Of a stretch of DNA of 64,000 nucleotides, positions 1 to 9,159 are shown one piece after another; position 1 is the first letter of the stretch, and each line of letters begins with the position of its first letter. The translations under genes and the position numbers were made by a program. The notes below the pieces were generated by a model. That model did no database searches. It had not been told where the DNA came from and was given only the letters and a program-made list of their open reading frames with translations. This stretch comes from Dastarcus helophoroides (Eukaryota > Arthropoda > Insecta > Coleoptera > Bothrideridae): NCBI GenBank assembly GCA_028583605.1, contig CM053326.1:9494587-9558586 (forward strand), read 5' to 3'.

Positions 1-234
1 CGTTTGAGAACACCGGATTGCCAGTTGGGAGTTTGCACTTGGTTGGAACGGTAATTTGAATGCACATCGCGGAAGTGCAAAACTGTTTGATGTTCGGTTG
101 GGAACAACTTATGTATAAGTAAGGTAATCCGACGCGAGGCAAAATGTGGCACGTAATCAAGAGACTGGTGGCGTAGAAGAGAATAGACAGTAAGATGCTT
201 AAGAACTGACGTAACTCTATGCAAAGTATACGGC

Positions 235-955
235 ACCATCTGACGTATGTCTGGAATATGGGCTATAACTTTTTTTAAAAATTTTAGAACAAAATATTTC
301 AAATAAACTTTTTTTGGTTAACTATTTGCCACTTGTTGGTGACCTTAATTTCTTTTTCCCTGCTTTTGTTTCATTGATACGGTAACGAACTTTGAAATTT
401 TAAATGACATCCGTATTTTTTGTTTGCTTTTTTACAATTGCATATCTTTCTGCATTTATTGACCCCAAATCTTACAGGGTTTAACAGTGAAAAAGTTTGA
501 GAAAATATAAGAATTTCATAATTTTACCGATTCTCATATTAAATAATTTAATACTATTTTTAAACATGCGTTAGTAATTAAAATGAAATTTTTGCCAGTA
601 TATCTATGTTCGTTTTTGGTAACGATTTCATTTTAGTACTTGGAGTTCCTTAAAAATAACATTAAAAAATGAATGATAAATATCAGTTAAATTATAATTT
701 CTCGAAATTCTTCGAATCTAACCGCTATAAATGCAGAAAGTTAAGATTTTTTCAAAAGACCAAAAAAAAATTCAGGTGTCATTTGAATACTCAAAAATTA
801 GTTACCAAAGCAACAAAATAAAAGCTAAGAAAACAAAATCAAAGTCACTGGAAGGTGACAAATAATTAACCAAAAAAGTTTATCTGACACATTTTTTCTA
901 TAAACATTTTAAAAAAAGTTATAGTTAATGTTCTATATATACACTGGACCCTGAT
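235..955. repeat. Long imperfect palindrome inside P-like copy 1
   Basis: The arms at about 235-500 and 700-955 are inverted copies of each other (for example CTATAACTTTTTT near 262 against AAAAAAGTTATAG near 910). The same palindrome is at 27,870-28,590 in the sister element, so it was in the ancestor before the copies spread. It could be a nested foldback element or an inverted duplication arising within the P-like unit. Confidence 0.7.
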
Positions 956-1191
956 AAACCAACGGCTCGTCTGTCTATTAATATCATTTTTCTTTCTCAA
1001 ATATATATATAAAAAGGATTTTATGTTTAAATTACTTTGGGCATAAGATATTCATTTAATAGAAACTGGTTAAGTTTTTTAAGAAATACGTACTCTGCCC
1101 GGTTCATTGTTCATTTCTCTGCACTAATATATTTTTCGCATACAAAATCTCGAATTGACAACAACCAGTCATTTCGCGGAATTTTTCACCT

Positions 1192-1293
1192 TCATACATC
1201 AACTTTGTCCTCAGGCACTCGAAACAACGACACTTTTTCATGATAGCTTTTATAACCACTGTTGCACACAGACACAACACAAGTCTTGCCCAT
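1192..1293 (-). pseudogene. THAP domain fragment of P-like transposase
   Basis: The reading frame starts MGKTCVVSVCNSGYKS and runs through SLFRVPEDKVDV before a stop. THAP domains are C2CH zinc fingers that bind transposon ends; the first two cysteines and the conserved FRVP stretch are visible. The stop falls just where the sister copy continues with W-RRKIPRN, so the fragment lost its second half by a point change. It lies near the 5' end of the element, where P transposases carry THAP. No function is likely. Confidence 0.7.
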
Positions 1294-1492
1294 TTTGTAA
1301 TTAAAATAAAAATATAAAACCGAAAAATTGCGAAACAATTGCATAATTAAGCATTGCTTAATCCACTCAAGGCAGTCCTTCTGCGGGCTATCCTTCATAT
1401 GGTGTTCTCTTTTCAATCGTCTCCGGTTTAGTGCCACTTATCGCAACAGTGAGATATAGCGGGTTACATTACCAGTCTTATATTATATTATG

Positions 1493-1844
1493 GGTTGGAT
1501 TCTGGATTCGTTGTGGGTTGCCTAAAAATTTAGGCCAGCACTTAGGCCACCCTTTCCGGGCCCATTGTGCTATATATTATGGGTATGGGTAACATATTAT
1601 ATATTGTTTAGTATAATTAAATTCGCTAATTTGCGTTTTAAATGCATATAATGTTGGAAAATTCGTAAAATTCCAGATGTTTCTAATAATTTGGCACCCA
1701 CTGTAAATGCGAGAAGGTGTTTGCCTGTCTGTTTGTCCGCTTCAGTGTTGCCAGATTTTTCGCAAATTCTCGATGTTTTACTCTCGTGCAATGACGACAC
1801 GACGACGGCGTCATCTAACGATGAGGGTCCAAACTTAATATTTG
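1493..1844. other. Intergenic, nothing recognised
   Basis: AT-rich spacer between the P-like copy and the LINE tail. No open frame with recognisable similarity, no TIR and no tandem array was seen. Confidence 0.5.
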
Positions 1845-2432
1845 CAGGTAAATTAGATTAGATTAGATATAATATGGGTCGGGCAGGATATATACATTTT
1901 TCTCATCACTGCGACCTATTGTGACTTACCCCGACATATAGAGTTCCTAAATTCGCAAGCTTTGGTCAAAGCATGGGATTTTCCTAGGAGAAATTTTACT
2001 TATTTCTGCAGGTGTAGCTTGTACCTGTTCCAGGTGAAGTAGTCTCCTATAAAACAATGTTTGCATTTGCAAAGTAAGTGTTTTGCAGTTTCCTTGGCTT
2101 CGTTGCAGAAGCGGCAAGTCTCTGACGCAGCTTTGCCTATCTTTTTGAGATGGCATTTTAGCGCGCAGTGTCCTGTGAGAACGCCTGTTATTAACCTTAA
2201 CTTCGGTTTGCTGAGGTCGAGAAGTTCCTTCGTCTTGGTGTGCGAATATGTGATGAACTATTTCACATGGTTTTGGCCTGAAATTAACTTCCAGTAAGAT
2301 TCTTTTTATTTCTCTTCCTATTTGTGAGCTTCATTTCTTATATGGCATTTTGCTATACCAAAGTAAGGTTTGGGTCCAAGAAATGGGAATGCTGCACCTT
2401 CTCTGGCTAGGCGATCGGCAATCTCATTTCCT

Positions 2433-2672
2433 TCAATATCTATGTGTGCTGGCACCCACATCAAGGATAGTCCCAGATTTGACAGTAAAGCTACTCAGAA
2501 CTTTAAGCGCCGCTTGACTGTCTGAAAAGATATAGATCCTTGCTTCTCGTAAGTCCTTTGATACACATTCCTGAGTGCATAGTTCTATGGCATGTACTTC
2601 TGCCTGTAGGATTGTGGGAGTTTGACCTAAGACCTTTGTTAGCCTATATCTTGGGCCATATACGTCGACCAA
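2433..2672 (-). pseudogene. RNase H segment of the LINE
   Basis: An 80-codon frame carries the RNase H pattern LQAEVHAIELC, with the catalytic glutamate region, followed by IYIFSDSQAAL, with the catalytic aspartate of the SDSQAA motif. It sits between the RT and the cysteine-rich C-terminal tail, the usual order for LINEs with this domain. It is one intact piece of a broken pol. Confidence 0.75.
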
Positions 2673-3311
2673 AATTTCTTCTGCTGTTTTTGACCCATCC
2701 GTGTACCAGATAAGTGATCTTTTCGGTAGTTTAGGTTTTGGTCTGTCCCACTCATATGACGATCATTTATGACGACTTCAAATGAGTGTTCCAATTCCAA
2801 CCTGGTTTGTATTGTATCAACCGGTTTTACTGTTGCCGATGTTGCCGATATGTTGCCAAATTCTTTGAGAATACTCATGTATCCAATAAAGTTTCTTTCA
2901 TTCATATCTACTGCCTGAGCCAGCCCTAAAGCTCCCAGAATTGCCCCTTTCTATACCTGTAGATGTAAAGGGGGGAATTCAGCATGACTTTCAGAGCTGC
3001 AGTTGAAAAGGTTTTCATTGCTCCTGTAATTCTAAGACATGCTAAACCTTGTACTTTTGCAAGTTTATCTCGTGCTGTCCTTTTCTTTTGCTTTTGGCCA
3101 CCAGACTAACGAGGCATACGTAACCATTTGTCTGATAACCGTCAGGTAAGACCAGTAGATCATTTTGGCGTTCAGTCTTCAGGTTTTTCCAAAGAGTCTA
3201 CGGCAGGTCTAGTTTACCACTGTAGCACGTTTAACTACCTTTGCCAGGTGTTTGTTCCGAGTAAGTTTCAGGTCTAGCATTAAACCTAGGTATTTTGTCT
3301 CACTTGATAAG

Positions 3312-3530
3312 TCAATTTGTACTCCGTTCATGATGGGAGTTAATTAATGAGAACTTCCTTCTTTTAGTGAATGGAATAATAACTATTTTGCTTGGGTTGA
3401 CTTTAAGACCTTCCTTCCAGCACCAATTGTTGATGATATTTAAGGCGGTTTGCATCACGTTTGATATAACTCTGTCATGCTTTCCCTTAACAGTGACGAC
3501 AATGTCATCTGCATATCCTTGAGTTTCCAA
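3312..3530 (-). pseudogene. RT palm fragment with YADD
   Basis: The frame reads METQGYADDIVVTVKGKH, the catalytic YADD of reverse transcriptase, followed by a thumb-like segment ending WCWKEGLKVNPSKI. This matches the W..-GL.-N..KT pattern that follows YADD in R1/jockey-type elements. Neighbouring RT segments are in other frames, so the gene is dead. Confidence 0.8.
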
Positions 3531-4784
3531 GGCCTGAGTTGTGTAACTTTAGAATGAGATCGTCCACAACAATAGGCCATAGTAGGGGCGATAATATTTC
3601 TCTTTAAGGACAGCCCTTTACCGCAGTCACCGTTGCTGAGTCTCCTCATAAGTTTGCTTTGATTTTTCTTCCTCTAGGCATTGATTGTGTCCACTCGGTT
3701 GTTGTTTCAAAGCCGTTGTTTTGTGCAGCTCGTTTTATGGATTCGCATGAAGTGTTGTCGAAGGCACCCTCTAGCTCAATAAATGCAGAAAGACCAATTT
3801 CTTCTGCTGTGAGTGCTTTTCGATCCTCTTTATTAGATTATGTAAGACCGTCTCGGTAGATTTGCCTAATTGATAAGCAAATTGGTTCTTGTGAAGTCGT
3901 GTCTGAATAAGGACCTTGTTTTTAATGTTTTGAGAAGAAATGAGGTTAGGCTAATAGGTCTATAAAATTTGAGCTGAGCGTTAGATCGCCTTCCAGCCTT
4001 TAGAATAAAATTCACATTAACTTTCCTCCAGGTTTGAGGAATATATCTCAGGCAATAACTAGCTCTAAATAGTTGAATTAGTGGAATAACTCCGTTAGGG
4101 CCCTCTTGCAGCAGGGGTGGGAAGCTTCCGTCTTCACCTGATGATTTATAGGGCTTAAAAGTATTGTATTTTGTATTTTTTTTTAGTAAAAATTCTTCCT
4201 AAAAGTCTTTTTGTTCCGCCAGTATGCGCTCTTCCGACCAAGCACTATCTTGGATATTTTCGCTTTCAATGCAACCGGGGAAGCGGGTTTACAGAAGCAA
4301 GTTAACGCTTTTTTTTCTGCTTTCGGTGTAGCTGCCATCAGATTTCTGAAGCAGACTAATGCCATTTCAGTAATCTTTTGGCAGGATCTTTTGGAGACGC
4401 ATTGTCTCGGGCAGGTCATTAATCCCCTAACAAAATTGTCGCCAACTTTTCCTTTTAGACTTTCAGAGCTCTTTTGTAGTCGCTCCATTCATTGTAGCGT
4501 TTGGCTCTATTAAAGAGTCGTCTTGTTTCAGTTCTCATTTGCTCATTTGACTGAGCTTTTTGTTCCACCAAGGCATATTTCTATTTGCAACCTTTTGTTT
4601 CACAGAGCCTGTTTGCAGCAGGATTCTATTAGAATAAGTCTGACAATTTGATCAGCGTCATAACGCGACTAGGCAAGAGCACGGATTATAGAATAATGAC
4701 AGTGCACGCCCTGTATTGGCCATGTATAAAAAATTTGACCGAAAATGCATCTATAAAGCGGAGTAGCTCCGACTATTTCTTCTT

Positions 4785-5743
4785 TTTCCTCTCTCTTCTC
4801 TCTTCTCTCTTCTCTCTATCTCTTCTCTCTCTCTATCTCTTCGCTCTATCTCTTCTCTCTCTCTTCTCTCTTCTCCCTCTTCTCTCTTCTTTCTTCTCTC
4901 TTCTCTCTTCTCTCTTCTCTCTTCGCTCTATCTCTTCGCTCTATCTCTTCTCTCTCTCTTCTCTCTTCTCTCTTCTGTCTTCTATCTTCTATCTTCTATC
5001 TCCTCTTCTCTCTTCTCTCTTCTCTCTTCTCTCTTCTCTCTCTTCTCTCTTTCCTCTCTTCTCTCTTCTCTCTTCTCTCTTCTCTCTTCTCTCTTCTCTC
5101 TTCTCTCTTCTCTCTTCTCCTCTTCTCTCTTCTCTCTTCTCTCTTCTCTCTTCTCTCTCTCTCTCCTCTTCTCTCTTCTCTCTTCTCTCTTCTCTCTCTC
5201 TCTCCTCTCTCTCTCCTCTTCTCTCTTCTCTCTTCTCTCTTCTTCTCAGTCTCTCCTTCTCTCTTCTCCTTGCTCTCTGCTCTCTGCTCTCTGCCTCTTC
5301 TGCTCTTCCTCTTCTTCTTCTATCTTCTCTCTTCTCTCTCTCTCTTCTCTCTTCTCTCTTCTCTCTTCTCTTCTCTCTTCCTCCTCTTCTCTCTTCTCTT
5401 TTCTCTCGTCTCTCTTCTCTCTTCTCTTTCTATCCTCTTTCTCTCTTTCTTCTCTTCTCCTCTTCTCTCTTCCTCTCTTCTCCTCTTCTCCCTCTTCTCC
5501 TCTCTCCCTCCTCTCTTTTCTCTTTTCTCTTTTTTTCTCTGCTTTCCTTCCTCTCTTCTCCTCTTCTCTTTCTCTCCTCCTTCCTCTCATTTTCTCTATT
5601 CTCTCTTTTCTCTGTCTTTCTTCTCTTTCTCTCTTCTCCTTCTCTCTTCTCTTCTTTCTCCTCTCTCTTTCTCTCTTTCTCTCTTTCTCTCTTTCTCTCT
5701 TTTTTCTCCTTCTCTCCTTCCTCTTCTCCTCTTTCTCTCTTCT

Positions 5744-5788
<45 letters not shown>
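4785..5788. repeat. 1-kb polypyrimidine microsatellite, mostly (TTCTCTC)n
   Basis: About 1,000 bases of almost pure C and T on the plus strand, dominated by TCTCTTC/TTCTCTC units with interruptions and ending in (TC)n. Long apparent open frames on both strands, rich in Leu/Ser/Phe or Arg/Glu, are composition artefacts. Such polypurine-polypyrimidine mirror-like DNA can form triplex (H-DNA). It starts where the S-family terminus carries its short pyrimidine block. Confidence 0.95.
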
Positions 5789-5789
<1 letters not shown>

Positions 5790-6164
5790 GATATCATGAG
5801 AATGTACTGCTCTCTAGGCTCTAGACGCTTTTTCGACGCCGTTTCGTACGATCGTGCACTATCCTCGTTCTGTAATCTGTGGGCACGACCATGGATTATA
5901 GAGTAAGAATAATACACAATCAAAAAAACAGTGTCGAAAAAGCGTCTAGAGAGTAGATATGATGGAATACTCTTACCAATAAGGAACGAAATACATAAAT
6001 ATGGTTACTAAACAACTGTCGATAAATGTCAAAAGTTTCCGATTACGTTTAATTTTAACGTTAATACTCAGTGTGTTCATTCATATTTTTCACGAAAAAA
6101 TGATGTAGGCGAAATCTTAAAATGTTTCCTGTCATTCTTTTTGGAACCTTTCAGTAGAATAACG

Positions 6165-6380
6165 AAGCAGCAATTGCTATTAGGATATCTTATGCCGTTG
6201 ATTGATCAATGCTTGCGTTCCCATACATGACAAACATTAACAAACGGAAGAGAGAAAAGAAATAATCGGAGCTGAGCTGCAATTGTTAGTATAATATCTT
6301 GCGCCGTTGATTGACCAACGCTTGCGCACCCATTGACAAATGACTTTAAACGGGAGAGAGGAAAAGAATTAGTCAGAACT
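6165..6380. repeat. Two tandem ~105-bp units in the S element
   Basis: Two diverged direct units are centred on GCCGTTGATTGA followed by CAAYGCTTGCG, each ending in an AGAGAGAAAAGAA-like purine block. The purine block is the complement of the pyrimidine block from which the large tract seems to have grown. Confidence 0.7.
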
Positions 6381-6470
6381 ACTCCACTTTTCTAGACCCA
6401 TTTCCGTCAAATTTTTATACACGGCCAATATAGGGTGTGCACTATCCTTATTCTATAATCCGTGGGCACG

Positions 6471-8377
6471 ACTCGCTCTCTTCTCAGTTTTTCTGCGGTG
6501 ATGGTTGCCAGATATCCCGTATTTTACGAGTTCTACCATATTTTGGTAAATCCTTATTTTGAAAAAAATCTGTCGTATTTTAAAGAGACGAACGCTAACA
6601 CAAATTTTATATTAACAATGTAAAGACCTCTTTTGTGTCACCAATTATTCTTGAAACACAAAATTCTACTTTTAAATAATCTCAGGTGAAATATTACTAA
6701 ACCGGTTTTTCATGCGCTAATCTCTCGCAGTACCGTGCGTGCTTTGTCCTTTTCTGATTTAGACAGCTTTCGCTTACGGAGAAAATACGGAACTGACAAA
6801 TAGTTGTGTTAAATATATCTGTAATATTACCTGTACCTCTCTATACATTGCGCCCATAAAGTAATGCATAATTTTCAGAAACAAAGGATACATTGTTTTA
6901 TAAAAAATCTCTCGAACTCGTCGATTTTGTTTTGTTCTTTTGTCATATTTTCGGTGTATTCAACTTTATATTGGGTGTTTTTAAAAATATGTTTGAATTA
7001 AAATTTTATTATTTGAAAGAGACCTTAGAGAATAATTTCGTATATTTGGATAGAGCTTTTCTTTTCAAATATGAGGATGCTTATAGGGTTTGATATATAA
7101 CCCTTTAGTCAAAAAACGATACTGCAATCTCCAAACTAATTTCATTAATAAGGAGCACATTTGATCGGCAGCACCATCTATTGCATAGACAAATTAGAAA
7201 ATTAAAATAAATAAATTAATCCGTCAATTCAAGGAATTTTAAAACTCTTTAATTTTGGACAGTTTTTCTGTTAAATTCTAATTATAATTTGGTTAAATCT
7301 GCTGAAGTCATAATAACTAGCATACTATAAGATCATAAGAAGAATCATTTCAAATTTCGGTTCTCCGACTACTTTGCGTTCTGCGTCGATATGTCAGTCA
7401 GCAAGGCAATTGGATTTTCCGCTTCTTAATAGTACAGATAAAAAATCAATGTAATCAAATAAAGGAATATCCATAGTTGATGAAAAATATCCATTCTGAC
7501 GATTTGTAGTGTTTATTTTCGCGATTAATAATAGCTTTATGCTTTATTGATAGCTATATTTGAATTAAAAATAAACCCTGAGAAATAAAATGAAATGAAA
7601 TTCTTCGATATTCAATTACGGCTTCACCAGCGGATAAAATGTTCTAAAATAATTTAATTTATTCTCAATAAAAATTGATGATATCCCGATATGCAAGTCA
7701 AGTTTCAGCCGCGTCGTCAAAGAAACTCTATTCGCTACTTTAGATTTTCTCGGAGCATACCCTCTAAAGAAATGTAAAATAAATTTTATTCCGAAATGGC
7801 TTTGGTGTGGTCTGGGTCGCGAGTTTGTTACCAAAAGAAAGTAAAAAGCAACGATCCGCTCTGAAAGCGAGAGTAACCTTGAAGTGATTTTTGATTTCAT
7901 GTTATAGGCTCATTTACATTTATATCCAATTTGTTAGGCTTGCTCTGGGGACGATAATTTTTTATATGCGGAAGTCAGAGTCGAAGTGAATATTTGCTAG
8001 GGATTGTGAACGTGAATATTGAATTGTGGCAGCAAAATAAATGAAGATTATATAATTGCATATTTTTGACCCTTACTAAGCAAAATTGTTCAGCGTAAAT
8101 AATTTATAAAATCTATTAACAATAACAACATTAACAACAATTTCACAATATTTTAGATCTATTTAATTATTCAAATTAAGAAATGAGCAAATTTTAAATG
8201 AATAAAACGTTAGTAGCATCCTCCATAATTATTTTTTAAGAGTTTTTTAATTTCCTTCATTAATAAAGTAAATGTCGCAATCGAAAAGTGGAAAAATATA
8301 ATTATGCTGATGGTACAGATATTTTACAAGTTATTTTTATAATTTCTAAAAAAATGCATCATTCAGTTTATAATATA
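6471..8377. other. AT-rich intergenic DNA, no feature recognised
   Basis: About 1.9 kb with only short, unremarkable frames (66 codons at 6,893-7,093; 94 codons at 7,616-7,900 minus) that resemble nothing I know. No TIR pair, LTR or tandem array was found. Confidence 0.5.
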
Positions 8378-8828
8378 CAATATCTCACATTCAAGTCGGA
8401 CACTGTTAATTACGTGTAATAACTGCGTTCTAAAATTGGTAATAATAAAATATGCAAAAGATAATAATGAAACAAGAGAGAATAGTGGTTTTCCAAATAG
8501 TAGCAGCAAAGAAGTAGGAACTTCGCCAGTTGGAGCGTCCCTAATATTCCTAAGCCATTTTAACACAAGCGCCTAGCCGACACTGATCTGATATTTCATA
8601 TAGCAAAATGATGCGAACGAAATCGAAACAACACAAACAGAGGCTTCTTTCAAAGCTTGGATTGTTTATTGCTTTGCTTATGCTTATACTATTATGACGA
8701 TGTGTTGCACTTGGGGTTGCCACCTTTTCTTTGAGCAAATAAAGTAAGTATACTGGTTGTTAAAGGTTAGAAAAAAAAGGACATTGCATTAAAATAAAGC
8801 ACCGTTTATTTAATTATTTTCTTTTGAT

Positions 8829-9050
8829 GGAACGGACTGGTCCTTGGTTATCTTCAAAAATTGAAACACAGAACTTGTCCCCTGAAACCAAGAAAAATTA
8901 AAAAACACAACAAAGGTTGCTCTAACGCGTTTCGACAGCCAAGCTGTCATCTTCAGAGAGAAACTCTCTGAAACTCTCTTAGAGCAACCTTTGTTGTGTT
9001 TTTTAATTTTTATTGGTTTCAGGGGACAAGTTCTGTGTTTCAATTTTTAA
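8829..9050. repeat. Foldback unit of a Penelope-like repeat
   Basis: A 66-bp sequence (AGAGCAACCTTTGTTGTG onward, through TTTCAGGGGACAAGTTC) occurs in inverted orientation at about 8,858-8,923 and 8,981-9,047. The central ~57 bp hold the hammerhead motif. A partial relative is at 49,399-49,490. Inverted pieces of the ribozyme-bearing repeat are typical of Penelope-like element ends. Confidence 0.8.
8916..8964 (-). ncRNA. Hammerhead ribozyme, Penelope-element type
   Basis: On the minus strand the core reads CTGAAGA, T, stem II GACAG/CTGTC with loop CTTGG, then GAAA, ACGCGTT as the minute stem III, and cleavage before AGAGCAAC. CUGANGA and GAAA are intact and H17 is U. Stem I pairs CTCT with AGAG, then after one mismatch GTT with AAC. 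A two-pair stem III with ACGCGU is the form described for hammerheads in Penelope-like retroelements. Predicted cleavage is between 8,924 and 8,923. Beyond stem I the flanking inverted arms could extend the pairing a long way. Activity is inferred, not shown. Confidence 0.85.
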
Positions 9051-9159
9051 TTATTTTCTAATCATTTTAATGGTCTATTAAACTAATTGACGCTACTATG
9101 CTGGCGTAGCTAGAAGAGGGAAGGGCAAGGTGCGTGGCTTCCCTCTAGTTCATGCAGCA

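Larger units (their letters stand above)
105..1492 (-). mobile_element. P-like (THAP) element, copy 1, non-autonomous
   Basis: This is an inverted counterpart of the unit at 27,321-28,703, collinear over its full length (about 1.39 kb). On the minus strand it starts CATAATATAATATAAG, close to the other copy and resembling the Drosophila P terminus (CATGATGAAATAACATAAG). Flanks GGTTGGGA and GGTTGGAT look like a decayed 8-bp duplication, the P-superfamily size. It carries only the start of the transposase, a THAP domain, plus a long internal palindrome, so it cannot move itself. The outer end near 105 is less certain because that terminus has diverged. Confidence 0.72.
1845..4640 (-). mobile_element. 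Degenerate non-LTR retrotransposon with RNase H (R1/I/jockey group)
   Basis: Reading the minus strand across frames gives the parts of a LINE pol in order. The PWWN-type linker is near 4,570, and the RT finger region (YKSSGEDGSFPPLLQ, then IPQTWRKVN) near 4,000-4,150. The catalytic YADD is near 3,505-3,516. An RNase H segment (LQAEVHAIELC, IYIFSDSQAALK) lies at 2,450-2,620, and the C-terminal zinc-knuckle-like tail (LITGVLTGHCALK, CRFCNEAKETAKHLL) near 2,070-2,200. ORF1 and endonuclease are missing, so it is 5'-truncated or cut by the element starting near 4,676. It ends in a short (TCTAA)n tail at about 1,850-1,869. Frameshifts and stops make it inactive. RNase H points to the I/R1/LOA side; the clade is not certain. 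Confidence 0.85.
4676..6470. mobile_element. TIR element pair (S family) holding a microsatellite tract
   Basis: The ends at 4,676-4,800 and 6,350-6,470 are inverted repeats of over 100 bp, sharing ACGGATTATAGAATAA, the TAGTGCAC region, TATTGGCC and a block ending in a pyrimidine run. A back-to-back pair of the same termini sits near 5,850-5,910, so this is probably two family members joined head to tail at about 5,888. That junction is the centre of a further inverted repeat (5,812-5,838 and 5,932-5,957). No transposase is present; the superfamily is unknown. Confidence 0.65.

Noticed and set aside
4648..5799. A 383-codon open frame on the plus strand and 225-codon Arg/Glu-rich frame on the minus strand
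   Set aside because: Both lie in the polypyrimidine tract; the Leu/Ser/Phe and Arg/Glu content is the direct translation of TCTCTTC repeats and has no domain structure.
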